From positions 2,919,246 through 2,983,245 of the forward strand of contig NC_087081.1 in assembly GCF_026151205.1 (NCBI RefSeq): a stretch of DNA of 64,000 nucleotides, read 5' to 3'. Below, one piece after another: positions 12,333-24,543 of the stretch. Each line of letters begins with the position of its first letter. Position 1 is the stretch's first letter. The translations under genes were made by a program, and so were the position numbers. This stretch comes from Bolinopsis microptera. Its lineage: Eukaryota > Ctenophora > Tentaculata > Lobata > Bolinopsidae. Below the pieces are notes generated by a model that was not told where the DNA came from, searched no databases, and worked only from the letters and a program-made list of their open reading frames with translations.

Positions 12333-13628
12333 CAAATTGGGCCGCGTGGTTGATGGTTGGGGACCCACAGGTGCAGGGTAGCAACCACTTAATCAGTGGA
12401 GCATCACGATAATTGGGTCATTGGTTAGCTGCCGATGATACCAGAAGGATACTGATAAAACAGTTATTGTGTAAGATGGGACCAGTTATTCAAACCGTAG
12501 TTATCTGTATGCGATAAAACAAGACGTGCACCTGTGCACCATGATAAGTAAGACAGATAAGAGTTTGTTATCGTATTAGAAGATAGTAGAGATGCAGATA
12601 ACATGAGTAGGTAAACTTTATAGCTCAAGGGATAGCATTCCTTTCGATGAGACATCTTTAAGTACTCATATATCGTATGGGTTCAAACAACCACGTTAAG
12701 GTATGTCATATTTTAAATGTTTTGATACAATTATAACAAGCATTAATTGTGTTTAAATCAAAGCCATGAAACCTTGCATTGGCAGGTCAGCATGATAAGG
12801 AGCAACATAAACTATTTATTTTCAGTTATTTTAGGATTTTAAAAATTTCTCAAACTATAAATTCGAAAACTTCAAAACACCTTGCGCCTGCGATTTACTA
12901 CAAAAACAAGGCAGTACAATAAGGGCACAATAAGGGACACACTTATACTTATAGGGACACAATGGAGGTTTTAGCAAGGTTATCAAGCTGCTGTAGCCGG
13001 GTAACCATGGTGACCAGTAGCTATGAGTACGGTAACCAGTAGCTGAGGCTTCTGGGGGCTTGGTCGACTGCCGGAAGTCAAACGTCACTTTTCCAGAGAA
13101 TTAATTATGCCAATAATTTGGGAGCGTCCTCTGCAATGTTTTGCATTGGATCAAATTTGTAGCGAAAAAGGGACAATAACCTTTGTCCGAAAAACGTAAT
13201 ATTCGCGACAACTTCAGTAATTATGCTGCAAACACTTCAGAGACAATGTAGCTGATATAATTCGAACAGACTGGAAACTATTGACAATTATTGCATCGTG
13301 CAAACAGAACAAAAACGTTGGGAGAAAACTTATAGAGACCTCAGCTACATGCCACGACAAATTATATAATTTAGTTATGACGATAAAAATCATAATTCCC
13401 GGCCAGGAATTGATACCCAATATCGGACAAACGCTCTGTGGGCTGCAATTGCCATTCACCAAGTACCAGCCACTAGAATACGTTAGAAACTTATTACAAC
13501 ACTACAAATCTATTACGTTTTTTGAGAATTATGTAATGTAACGTGATGGAAATATTTTAAACGGGCATGTCCTGTCCAAACCCATAATTCGTTGTAACTT
13601 TGTTTGAAAAGCATTAATAAAGAGGGAT
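12333..13628. other. No gene recognised
   Basis: Short frames on both strands without domains, up to the retrotransposon insertion. Confidence 0.55.
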
Positions 13629-13637
13629 ATACATTAC

Positions 13638-14247
13638 GAGTAGTCTTAATAGCTGTTCTGGAAACCAGCTGGAAAAGGTGACAGACTTTGTTTACCTTGG
13701 AGCTTGGATAGCAACAACAGAGAGGGACCTGCGGGTCAGAAAAGCTAAGGCTTGGGCAGCCTGCCACAAGCTAAAGAAGATGTGGAAGTCTGACCTTAGA
13801 AGAGGACTAAAGATCCGTCTATTTGTTGCTACTGTGGAGTCAATACTTCTTTATGGTTCTGAAACGTGGACGTTGACAGAGCAATTGAAGAAACGCATTG
13901 ATGGCTGCTACACTAGAATGCTAAGGATGGCACTTAATGTGGATTGGAAGCAGCGAAAAACCAACAAAGAAGTCTATGGCAACCTACCGAGAGCAACCAT
14001 GAAGATCCAAGAGCGCAGGATGCGACTAGCAGGCCATATCCACCGGCACCCAGAACTAGTCGCAAACCGCTTGCTACTCTGGGAACCAACTCATGGGGTG
14101 CGGAGTAGGGGGAGACCAGCCATGACCTATGTTGATAGCCTACGAGCTGACACGGGTCTCAACGACACTGGAGAAATGGGCGGACTTATGGCGGATAGAG
14201 TTTTATGGAGACAGCGCATCAATACTCGGACGCTGAAGCCGCCTTAA
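13638..14247 (+). pseudogene. Retrotransposon polyprotein fragment: C-terminal region of the RT ORF
   Basis: An open frame of about 200 residues has no start codon of its own; similarity begins near 13655 (GNQLEKVTDFVYLG). It carries landmarks shared by many animal LINE polyproteins downstream of the polymerase core: DFVYLGAWI, LLYGSETWTLT, YTRMLRMAL, RRMRLAGHIHRHPE, GRPAMTYVD and a final DRVLWRQRI. The nuclease and catalytic RT motifs (FADD-type) are missing because of 5' truncation, so it cannot encode an active enzyme. There is no stop or frameshift. The genomic stop is TAA at 14245. Confidence 0.93.
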
Positions 14248-14259
14248 GTCAAGTAAGTC
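13638..14259 (+). mobile_element. 5'-truncated RTE-type non-LTR retrotransposon with 9-bp target duplication
   Basis: ATACATTAC occurs at 13629-13637 and again at 14260-14268, exactly bracketing a segment whose only reading frame is the C-terminal end of an endonuclease/reverse-transcriptase polyprotein. The 3' end carries a short AAGTCAAGTAAGTC tail, as in RTE-like LINEs that end in simple repeats instead of poly(A). The 5' truncation and target duplication are the hallmarks of target-primed reverse transcription. The uninterrupted frame suggests a recent insertion. Confidence 0.9.
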
Positions 14260-14653
14260 ATACATTACTCGATCGAATTTATAAACCAAGTTAATTGATC
14301 TAGAAAAAAACCCGGGGGTCAAGTGAGTAGAAAGAGTAATGAGTATGTACTCATTTAATTGAGACATTGAGACAGGGTATTAAGTATTTAACTAGGTAAC
14401 GAGGTTATGTGTCCCTCTGTTTCACGGGCCAACAGACTATTAACTGGATTACACTTCCATTCCGCATGGGATTATTGCCCTATTCGTGGTATTATTATGG
14501 AAGAGAATCGGGACAAAACAACCTTGTGGATCAATAAGATTCTATAATTTAAAGAGAAAGGAATGTCCATAAAACTTGCACTTATGTTTCAAAGAGGACA
14601 ATGTAGACTGGAGGTGAACCAATGATGTTGACGGTGTCGGGTCATTGATAGGG

Positions 14654-14730
14654 CACGTGACACAGATGGAACGTTTTGATTGGCTGATAGAAAACGCATT
14701 GTGTTGTGATTGGTTGTCGTGAGTAACGTG
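14654..14730 (-). promoter_or_regulatory. CCAAT/E-box cluster, minus orientation
   Basis: On the minus strand: CACGTT from 14730, CCAATCA from 14713 (17 bp), CCAATCA from 14684, CACGTG from 14659 (25 bp). The expected E-box between the two CCAATs is absent. Confidence 0.55.
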
Positions 14731-15637
14731 ATGAGAATTTATCGAAGGTAAAGATTGGTTTGAGATTTCACCTCGGAGAAGATGTGAAACTTGAACTGTG
14801 GGAGCGGATGAAACTTGCGGAATAAGACAACGAATCTAACTGTTAAAATGCCGCCCGAGTAAAAAATCGAATTGAAAATTGAATTGAATTAAAAACAGAA
14901 GGCAAGTATTACATAATTACCCGGAAATTGTAATTTGAAACAGAAAACTTAGTCGACAGTCACAAGAAGTCTCGTATTCCTGTCAACTGAACTCGGAATC
15001 ACTCAGCCTGATACTGTAAGGGCTATAACCAGCTATAAACGCAAGAAGTGGTTAAACTGCCAACCTCCTGGCTATGAGAACAACACTCCAGTGCAGGAAA
15101 CGCGGTAATCCTTATAAAAGTGCGGGAAAATCTGACAAAATAATTGGTATTAATAAACAGGGAAGATTATTATCAATCCGTTTGACATCATGCTTATCAT
15201 GAGAACGGCGGACGAGAGGCACAAAGCGAGATTTACGTGTCATAGATGAGGTTTACGGGTGACGAGTCAGGAAGAGGAGAAGAACAAGGCCAGAAGAGAA
15301 GCAGATCCAGATTAGTAACTTGTGAAGCGTTATCAGACGGTGTCTGGCTGTCTGCCCATTTGATGGGTTTCTGATAGAGGACTGGTAAGACATTAGTAGA
15401 GGAAGTATAGTTTTGATTATATAACTTACTACTGGTGTCTATTTATTGTGTTGGTGACCCAGCCCAGACTCAGATGAATTGTTGTAATGGAAAACATAAT
15501 ACCTTTATATTGTGTTAAAACCTCTTTCTAATACTATATTCCTTTACAAAAACAACCAAAAATACACCTCATCAGGGAAACTGATGCTGTATATTGTGTA
15601 ACACAGGCTCGCCGAGAAGATAAGTGAATCCTGTGGA
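14731..15637. other. No gene recognised
   Basis: Moderately GC-richer around 15180-15400 but without an exon-like frame. Confidence 0.55.
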
Positions 15638-16005
15638 GTGCACCACGGAGTTCACCACGTGCACCACGGAGTTCACCACGTGCCCCACGGAGTTCACCAC
15701 GTGCACCACGGAGTTCACCACGTGCCCCACGGAGTTCACCACGTGCCCCACGGAGTTCACCACGTGCCCCATGGAGATCACCACGTGCACCACGGAGTTC
15801 ACCACGTGCACCACGGAGTTCACCACGTGCCCCACGGAGTTCACCACGTGCACCACGGAGTTCACCACGTGCCCCACGGAGTTCACCACGTGCACCACGG
15901 AGTTCACCACGTGCCCCACGGAGTTCACCACGTGCCCCACGGAGTTCACCACGTGCCCCATGGAGATCACCACGTGCCCCACGGAGTTCACCCCGTGCCC
16001 CATAC
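15638..16005. repeat. 21-bp minisatellite carrying CACGTG
   Basis: About 17 copies of CACGGAGTTCACCACGTGCAC, with two main variants (GCACCACGG and GCCCCACGG) and a rarer GGAGATCAC variant. The variant order shows a partly duplicated block of 7-9 units. Frames on both strands stay open (7-residue repeats such as TTCPTEF, HGVHHVP and NSVGHVV) because 21 is divisible by three; this is an artefact of period and not evidence of a protein. Nearly every unit holds CACGTG, so the E-boxes recur every 21 bp. Confidence 0.97.
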
Positions 16006-16861
16006 TGCCTGATGTGATGGTACCAGGTATTGACAGATAGTCAGTGGAGCGGAAGTAATAACATGCACAGATCGTGGGAAAACGGTGAATACTTATGATA
16101 TCTTGTGAACTGTCTGTGATAGTCAAAACATGGGGGAACTTCATCAGAATCATCGTCATCGCATACGGCTTAGAAACGTCATCCTACGCAGCATTCGGCA
16201 ATCTAATTTGGATATTACGAGGCCAATAAACATCACGAAGCCAACAAAAATTAAACTTTGCAGCAATTGTTCGACGAGTAACAAGCCCAAAAGTAAGATA
16301 AAAGTAATATGACAGAAATTGCGGGAACATGATAATGTAATCTTTAGGGCAATGCAGTGCGTTTTAAGGTAAAGCTTAAGTATTACCACGGCTTAACGGC
16401 GTAAAAGACTATTTGTTTAAAACTCGACTGTGCACTTAAATCGATTACATACTTTTTTCGCTAACTAACTGAATTTGAATACTTTGTGGAATTCAAAGGG
16501 AACATAATGACTTTACAGAGTTCGAGGCGCTTAAAGGGAACAATTTGGTTGGCTAGACATGATTACCATAGAGAAAATTAACCAAGAATTTAATCTCTGA
16601 AATGGAAGACTGACCTAGAGGACGCATTAAAAACTCAAATCAACAAGCTCTAAAATTAGGACAGTGGTTAACCCAAATCTTCTCCCCAGGTGAAGAAACA
16701 TGGAACAAGCACTGGAAATGAGTGGAAGTTCTTTTACAGCATCAAATTAAAGAAGTTAACAAATTGGTATAAAACTGAATTTGTTGTTGTTCTCTAAAAG
16801 GTCGGCGCCGGCCGGGACCAACTGGAACTTAGGAGAATTTAGATAAAGCAGGTCTTTACTC

Positions 16862-16909
16862 CTGACAGAGGTATTAAATCATGAACTGACAGAGGTATTA
16901 AATCATGAG
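16862..16909. repeat. 24-bp direct repeat, two copies
   Basis: CTGACAGAGGTATTAAATCA+TGA in tandem. Confidence 0.95.
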
Positions 16910-17330
16910 CAGGGTACATGCAATGATGAATACCAGGAACGTTGACACTCTAACTGCTAAAAATTCGAGAAATGTTCTACTTTTACTGGTCATGCCATCC
17001 TCCTCCTTGAACGGAACACCTAATAGTTGGGACTAACGAAGAGTAAAAATTCAATCTGCTGGTGACATAACGGCATGGGTACGTTCCCCTTTTTTGCCAT
17101 GAAATAGATAGATGATCAAATTGGCAGGAGAGTTGACAATACCTATTAGCCGTTCCTTCCTGAACTTGCCTTCAAATATTTTCATAACCCGTCATAAAAT
17201 GCAAAAGAGGAGTGGGATACCTAAAATTCCGTTAAGAATCTCCATCATCAACACACGGACTACTATAAATCACAAACCAAAATAGTAAAATAAGTAAAAT
17301 AAGCTGTCATGTCGTGGGAGGAGTTTGAAG

Positions 17331-17433
17331 GGCTAGACGACCCTTTTTGGTTTGTTGTTGATATAGAGCTGCTTGCCACTTAGGTCCAGGATCAATATAA
17401 TACATAACGCCGGACTTCTAGGCTAGACGACCT
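17331..17433. repeat. GGCTAGACGACC direct repeats bracketing about 77 bp
   Basis: The 12-mer GGCTAGACGACC occurs at both ends of a short GC-richer block. It may be a small insertion with a long target duplication; no inverted ends were seen. Confidence 0.5.
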
Positions 17434-18522
17434 ACTCCGCTGTCTAATATAATACAAATGGGTGATTTCCATTCTTATCAATGGGACCATACCGACATAT
17501 TCCATAGATCATGATAAAGGAATACTGACAAATTGTTAATTTATGGGTAGGTGCATTGGGTAAGGTCTATTCAATAAAGGCTTGTAGCAGACGGACAGAA
17601 GTTGGAGAACAAGATATAACAAGACATAATCCAGTAAGTCCAAATGATGTAAATAATCTGTATTCAAGCGACAGAATTTTATTCAACTAGTGAAATCAAC
17701 TAAGAAGAATTGTGATTCTAAAGAATAAACTATGTTTATGCTAAACTGTCCATTCTAAAAATATGTGGTGATTTTAAAATTTCCGTCCAACAAGTAGGTG
17801 TGACACAAGAGAAACAAGACCTGTTAGGAATATTTGTTTTACACCGCAAAATCAAATTTATAACAAATATTTTGAGTAATGGCGGAGTCTTAGCCAGCAC
17901 GTTTAAAAGACGAACCTTTAAAGAGGAACTTTAAGAGACAAACATTGCACCTCAACCACCGCAACCGTGCTCAACTATTGTGTTCTGGTGAAAGTATGAA
18001 GACTCGAGAGTTATAATGCACAACAGTAAACGAGTTAAGTAAAAACACCTTAAGCGCTAATAATCTACATGCCCGTTAGCAGTTGGTAGTAAACTACAAC
18101 ACCAAAATAGAACTAAATCAGAACTAAACTAGAACAGCAAAACTAGATACTTACATTCCAAACATTCTAACACCAGTGAAGCGTTAAAAGGAAATGAACG
18201 TAAATTTGTATCTATGCAGCTTAATTACTTCAAGCGTAACGTAATTACAACTATTATCATCGATTAAAACGTTATAAATTACAGCTTCTACGGAATTATT
18301 ATTTCTGAAATTCATACTATTTAGGTGAGCGCGAGCGTCAGCAAATTATTTTCTAATCGATCTCAAATTTTATCCAGCTGTTTACATCAGAAGGGTAAGT
18401 GATCGTGGTTATTAATTTTAGATTTAATTAATTTAATTCACGTGTTAGCAGCTTATTAGCTAATAAAAGTGGAAAGTCGGAGGCAGATGTGTATTCTAGT
18501 GCTGGAAATTGAAATATCAACT

Positions 18523-19062
18523 TCTTACGTATATATAAAGCGAGACGATATGGATCCGTGCCATTTTACTGACACCACGGCATCCACGTTAACACGACTT
18601 TCCGCAAAAACAGTAAAAGATATGCAACTGAAACTTTTTCGACTGGGTCAAATGCTTTAATGGCCTTCAAATCAGCATGGAAAAATAAAAAATATGCCAA
18701 GGAATAAGAATTTTAGTGCCCAAAATTTGAACTCCCAGGTGGTGTCAAAAACGAGAATTAAATAGGTAATAATTATTTTAGCCTCTCGAGTCTTAAATAA
18801 TGATATGAACTCAAAAGCGGACGCTTTTGAGTTCAAATCATTATTTACTGTATCATTGGAACCTAGTAAACATTTGTTAATTTTCTGTTGTTAACAACAA
18901 TTATTTCTTTCCTGTTGACCTTAACAACAACGATAGATTTAATTATGAATTGCCCAATATTAATAAGTAACTTAAATTAATAAAACATTAAGTGAGTCAG
19001 TTATACCCAAGCTGAATCATTCTTGCAATTTGTAGTCCTGCTGTTAGACGGGTTCCTGCTAG
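18523..19062 (+). mobile_element. Non-autonomous Helitron-like copy 1, with internal insertion
   Basis: It starts TCTTACGTATATATAAAGCG and ends ACGGGTTCCTGCTAG followed by T, the TC...CTRR pattern of Helitrons. It shares more than 250 bp with copy 2, including ACTGACACCACGGCATC and GTGTCAAAAACG. Relative to copy 2 it carries about 250 extra bases near the 3' end, starting with a 52-bp palindrome at 18795. The 5' flank is T, not the usual A. No Rep/helicase ORF is present. Confidence 0.7.
18795..18846. repeat. Palindrome, 25-bp arms
   Basis: Arms AAATAATGATATGAACTCAA+AAGCG and their complement, with one mismatch and a 2-bp centre. It marks the left edge of the extra sequence in Helitron copy 1 and may be a nested MITE. 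Confidence 0.85.
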
Positions 19063-19080
19063 TGAGACTAAATATTAGGC

Positions 19081-19432
19081 CCACAGGCACCTTATTCGTC
19101 GAAACTCGAAAAGAGCTATAAGAGCCGATGGAATTTTAATCCATCTTGCTATTTCTAAAATATGTGTTACCATGGTGATAGAGTAAAAGTGATACATCAT
19201 ACAACAACCCTGATACAATGTTCCTCTTTAGACTAAGCTCCGTGAGAAAGTCACTTGTAGAAATTACAATGCCTTAAGTTCAAATAAAGGCTCACAGGCA
19301 CTGCAAAATGACGTTCACAGGCACCTTATTCGTCGCTTTCCCGCTATATTCTATATCTGTGTTACCATACCGACAGAAGGAATCTGAAAAAATGCTCCTC
19401 TTCCAACCAAGTTCGATCATAACTTGTCGTAT
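19081..19432. repeat. Diverged tandem duplication, about 235-bp period
   Basis: CACAGGCACCTTATTCGTCG occurs at about 19081 and 19317, followed in both by TGTGTTACCAT, TGTTCCTCTT/TGCTCCTCTT and further similarity. Function unknown. Confidence 0.75.
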
Positions 19433-19932
19433 CCTGCCCGGATTTTTTTCAAATTATGCTGTTAAATTATAAAATTACATACTGCGTGGTTAGTTAAAGA
19501 TGGAACGAGTTAGATTTTCATGAACTAAATTAAAAGCGACAAAATTACTCTGTAACAGTGCAATAACTGCGCTAAACTCATAAAATTGCTAAAATAGAAT
19601 TCCCACCGTGCGGCTGGTATGCTATAATTGAATTTACCACACATCCAGTGTATACCTTATGTACTGTAATTTGGAAATTGGACCGCATGCTTTTATTCGC
19701 GGTAAATACCATCCAATTCAAGCCTACAAGTATTGGTGATTAATTGGCTTGAAAACCTCAAATTGTTAAATTGCCAAAAATAATCAGACCATGATATGAA
19801 GCACAACTCAGCTATTTTAGTAAAATATTCGGAGGATGTGAGCCCGGGGCAAGGTACGTTGCAGATAACAATGAATTGTTGAACAATACTAAAATATAAC
19901 GAATACAACAGGTCCATGCTGGCTAGCCTGAT

Positions 19933-20006
19933 AGCTAAATTAGTCCCCAACACTGCACAATGATAGCTAAACTGCTAAATTAGTCCCCAACACTGCACAA
20001 TGATAA
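19933..20006. repeat. 40-bp direct repeat, two copies
   Basis: TAGTCCCCAACACTGCACAA+TGATA is repeated at 19941 and 19981. Confidence 0.9.
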
Positions 20007-20356
20007 TTATAATAGGTAGGGGGCTGGTTGAGACAGCTGTGGAACACATGAATAGCCATGAGGTTGCACAAGTTGAGAATGGATACTGAATAATAAACTG
20101 AAATAGCTCCAAGGTCCGTTGTTATCGATTATAGTATTGTGTACTGGACGACGGACGCTCCGAGGTGAATGTAGGACGATGAAGCAAACAGACAGTTTCT
20201 AACGAGTAGGGACAAAGGAAGAGGAGAATTTAAATGGTGAACTTGAAATAAGCTAAGAGCTAAAGGGTGATCTGAAATAGACAAAAGGGGTTTAACCGAG
20301 CAAAAAAGTCTTGCAGCAAATAGCAAACTATCGCACGACAATCACAATGCGAGGGT

Positions 20357-20600
20357 CACGTGGCAAGCCTGTCACGTGACTAACCTAGAACCTACAAATG
20401 ATAACGTTCGATGGGATCATCTGAAACAAAACAAGGCGGAAGGTGTTTTGTTTGGGAAAAAGTTCAGATAAAGGAGCTCTGAACAAGTGCAACAATAGGG
20501 GTTAGGTAATCCAATCAGCACATTTCGTTTGATCACGTGACTCGCCAAGTCCAATGACCGAGCTTTAATTTATCACGTGATTTTGCAAAAACAGCACGTG
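20357..20600 (+). promoter_or_regulatory. Dense E-box/CCAAT cluster
   Basis: CACGTG at 20357, 20373, 20534, 20574 and 20595; CCAATCA 20511 and CCAATGA 20551. Order and spacing: CCAAT 20511 -23- CACGTG 20534 -17- CCAAT 20551 -23- CACGTG 20574 -21- CACGTG 20595. Confidence 0.65.
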
Positions 20601-23311
20601 GCTTTACTGTCCAGGGAACCTTGAAACATGGAGAGTATAGATAGAACTAAAACAGTTGATGTAGTAACAAGCAATGTTGAAAGTAAGTTTACAAGACGAA
20701 AATAGGAGTGTGTTAAGGTGAGCTGAATTAAGCAGACGGAAGGAAGTTAATTTTGAAAAGTCAGTCAAGGGTGTGAAATGACAAATTAGGAATTAAAATA
20801 CCTTCAGTCCTTTCGAAATCATCCAATAATCAGGGATGATAATCGCATTGAAAATCATAATAATATAATTTTCACTCGAGCGGAGCTGTGACGTAGTTTC
20901 TACCGTTGGAGAAGACTTTAAAAATCTTTTAATCACAAAGATAAGCAAGAAAACACTATGACGGGAAAATTAATTTGAGGTAGGAGGTTAGGATGAGGTT
21001 AGAGTTGAGGTTGGAAATAGGATAGTGAAGACGATAACCCGTATTAGTTATACGGATCGTGAGATCTCTACTTAGTATCCTTACCATTGTTAAAACAAGA
21101 TCCAGGAGATATGGAGTCTTAGAATAGTTTTTATTGAATTATGAATTGCAACATCGACTCATTAATTTGTCATGTGGTAACTGAACTTTAAAGATATAGC
21201 CAGGTTCACTTAGACCTCCGATAATGAAGATGAATCATTGATTACGACAGATTGCAGCAAGGTAGCGTTTTACAGTAGACAATACAAAGCCAACCTTTCA
21301 CAGGTAAACTCTCAAGTAGTACTCACAACCTTCGCACACCAAACCTCAACATATCACGTGATAGAAACCATAGTAACCACGTGATAGAAACCAGGACTCC
21401 TTGTTGGCTGGGTATATTAATGCACGTCTGCTATCGGCGGATGAACAGTTCGAGAGCGTGAGTACCATTAGCTCGTTATTAAGTATTATCACCGGGCTAA
21501 AAACTACTTGACATCAGTTACAGAACCGCAGGGGTTAATTAGCTGAAATTAGCTACTTATTTGAGGATCAGTAGGCCAACGGGTATTATATTTATCTCCG
21601 TCCGAAATTAATATAATCAGTGCAACTACTTAAACAATCAAAATTTCAGGGCACGAAACGACGAAGAAATAAAAAGGAAGATAAAATAGTAAAGATTTAA
21701 TGCACAGAGTTAAGTTTATTAGAAGATAATATAATAAAGAAGTGCCATAGATTAAGACGGACCTCAGACATGACCAAAAGACTAATGATATTGGCACTAA
21801 ACTGATAAAAGGGTCTGCCATTTTAGACCTGCCAAGATTCCAATGAGTGGGAAATGCCATCTCCGATCCCAAGACACGATTGTTGAACCTTATACCACCG
21901 AATTTAAACCACTGACTTTATTAGAAGTCTGTCTTACTTATAATTTGAACCTTGAGCTACACAATGCTAAAATGTGTCAGGAATCAGGAACCATAGAAAA
22001 TGCAACCTCTTTGCTGGAGCCCGATTGGCTCCAAATCATAAAGGAGGCAAGAAATAGAAAGCAATCGGCTACTACTACTACAAAGCAAGTAATATAAACT
22101 TGAGAATGGAATGAATGAGGTACGAGCCCAACTCCATTTCGCCCCGGGGCATTTTAGAGGAAAGCACTTAAAGAAAACATAGGACCAGTCCCCCCTCATT
22201 CAGCGGGCACCATTACCTGAGGAGACCAACGCAATGAAAGCCAAACATAAATGTAGCGAGAAATATTACGTTATAATATTGCGATGTGTGCCCTGTTGCG
22301 AGTTCTCGTATAAATGCAGATTTGTTGGTTTGGGCATGTGCCTTGCAGCGCTGTATAATGGGACGTTACGAGAGGGTGCAGTGTAATGACGGCTTTATGT
22401 GAGAAGTAACTGTACGTGTTGACTATTGACTGTTGTGGTATAACACACATCGTACTTATAATTACGATTAAATACGATTGGATGTTTGACAAATTATAAG
22501 CGTTTAGTTATATAATAAGTAATGTTGTTAAGTAATATAATGTGTCACCACGATAAGTACTTTATTAAATATTCTATCTGGGAAGGCACGAGGTGACATG
22601 TGACTGCTGGGGGATATTCGTAATAGAAAGGCAAATAGCCGATGTGTTATTTAAGAATACAATAGTTAAACCGATCGGAATCTGGCATTTTGACCAAGAG
22701 TCGTTTCACGTGCAAAAATAAGGATGAAATGAGGAGTCGAGGGAAATTATAGTTAATATAAAAGAGTAAACAATAAGTAAGACTGGATTGACTGGGAGGC
22801 ATTATTATCATATTGGATCCCACCTCTGACCTCACCAAGTATTTCAAGAATTAGCTTGTAGGAATTTTCTCGGATTCTATGGACATCCGAAATATAAATA
22901 TTATATTATTATTTAAATATCATATTTTATGAAGTATTGAATATAGGCAACTGAATGTTGCAACACCAGCACATGAATCTCGTTATATACAAATACTATA
23001 CGTTGTTTATATAATCAAATAATATAGAATATGTGCGAATGTTGATTGATGAACAAGTAAATCAACGAAACTTTGAAACATATTTTATTGTTTCAAACTA
23101 CAGAAATTCGTGCTGACAGGTAACTGGTACGAGTAAAAAAAAATTTATATTGATGAAAAATGTTAGAATTTATGGTTCCGATTAGCAAGAGTCGTAAAAT
23201 TTTTGCTCTTGAAACAGCGAACTTAATTTTAAAATAGCAGAAGTTTTAAGACAAACATCAATAAAATAACCACAATCATGATAATAATCAGAATCCTAAT
23301 TTTTAAGCCAA
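20601..23311. other. No gene recognised; expected 3' exons of the Ig gene not seen
   Basis: Short frames only, for example an 84-codon plus-strand frame at 21843-22097 without a domain. A CACGTG occurs at 22707. No Ig or fibronectin half-domain was found. Confidence 0.5.
21355..21425 (+). promoter_or_regulatory. Tandem TCACGTGA sites with TATA-like box
   Basis: CACGTGATAGAAACCA-type units at 21355 and 21378, then TTGGCTGGG and GTATATTAA near 21411. A promoter is possible, but no gene was found downstream. Confidence 0.4.
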
Positions 23312-23900
23312 AGTTTTAACTGATCGGAAGACTCAGAGTCGGACACTAGTCAGTAGTGACAGGCACATTTATTAATTTCCATACCACAAAGCCATAACTA
23401 TACAGTTTACTATACAATCACTGACGAATTACAAGTCAACACGTGCAGAATACAAGCAAAAAATCATAGTTTTAACTGATCGGGAGACCCAGAGTCGGGC
23501 ACTAGTCAGTAGTGACAGGCACATTTATTAATATCCATATCACAAAGTCACAACTTTACAGTTTACTATACAATCACCAACGAATTACAAGTCAACACGT
23601 GCAGAATACAAGCAAAACACAAGAGGAATACAAGCAGAACAAAGACAGGACACTCTTTCAGAGAATTCCAACGAAATTTAACACGCCCCCCTCGTCACAA
23701 ACAAATTTAGACTTTCCCTAAAAACAAACTTCCCCAGACTTAAATCCTCGACTAGATATCGCCAATCTGGTGCGACTGGTAGCCTCCTCCCAGCCACAGA
23801 CAGTGAACACGCCATGAAATGCGTGCTGTAAATCATTTTCACGAGCAGTTTCCCCCTTATCGTTGCACGTTGAGGTAGTTTAACCCCGACACAGATCTGC
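23312..23900 (-). mobile_element. Possible LTR-retrotransposon 3' remnant
   Basis: Read on the minus strand, a purine run (GACGAGGGGGGCG near 23690) is followed by TGTTAAATTT, the layout of a polypurine tract and LTR start. The LTR-like part contains AATAAATGTGCC, a polyadenylation-type signal. It also holds two tandem copies of a 156-bp block (23312-23467 and 23468-23620), each with a CACGTG. No integrase or polymerase frame remains. The assignment rests on layout only. Confidence 0.4.
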
Positions 23901-24434
23901 CAGTATCATTATCGTCACAACCGCAAAACGCAGTTACTCATGTTCAGTGTTTACAATGGTTGGAGGGTGGGAATCGGCGTGATTTGTTTTTCAATAGTAA
24001 CAGAAATATGCTAGTTTTGATCAGGGATAGCATGGCGAAAGAGGGGAAAGAGGGAATTATATTTTAGGCATGATAAAATCTGTGATGCATTCGGTAACAT
24101 TAACTAATGGGGCGTTACTTAATTCGCATAATATCGAAAATCTCAAAGCCAGTATCATTTTCGACATAACCGCAAACATGAGTAGTTAAGTATTTACAGC
24201 GGTCGGAGGGTGGGAATTGTCGTGACGTTTTTTGTAAGTTAAGATCGTGGTCTGTGACATGGTCACATCTTTTAAACGGGGCGACAACAGGGGAATATGG
24301 GAGTTTTTTGTTTGATTTGGAGATAATCTAAAGAGCCAGGGTTGCTAAATACTGAATAACAGACAAATTCAAGCAAGCTTTTCATCGGCGAAAAGCAAAA
24401 TAATCATTTTAATAAAAATGTAATTTGCACATAC

Positions 24435-24543
24435 CTTTGACTTGGACAGCGAAAGTAGCTTGGGCGTTCCCAATTTCATTGGTACAGTGACATTGGTACA
24501 TCCCACTCGATATCGCCTTCACGTCAAACAGTGTCAGAGATTT
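24435..24543 (-). CDS. Exon 11: Ig4, second half (last exon recognised)
   Basis: The 109-nt exon runs phase 0 to phase 1. It encodes SSGMYQCHCTNEIGNAQATF, including the second Ig4 Cys and an extra Cys two residues on that could pair with the extra Cys of exon 10. Acceptor TTCCTCAG and donor GTATGT are consensus. The phase-1 end demands more coding sequence to the left, which was not identified in this window. Confidence 0.94.

Larger units (their letters stand above)
16013..18522. other. No gene recognised
   Basis: Apart from the short direct repeats listed, nothing identifiable up to Helitron-like copy 1. Confidence 0.55.

Noticed and set aside
12178-12384. Minus-strand frame followed by a GTAAGC donor-like site
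   Set aside because: No domain, no matching acceptor phase, and it overlaps the E-box/CCAAT cluster.
15572-16159. Long frames on both strands across the 21-bp minisatellite
   Set aside because: A 21-bp period keeps any stop-free unit open in all copies; three frames are open at once and none has non-repeat similarity.
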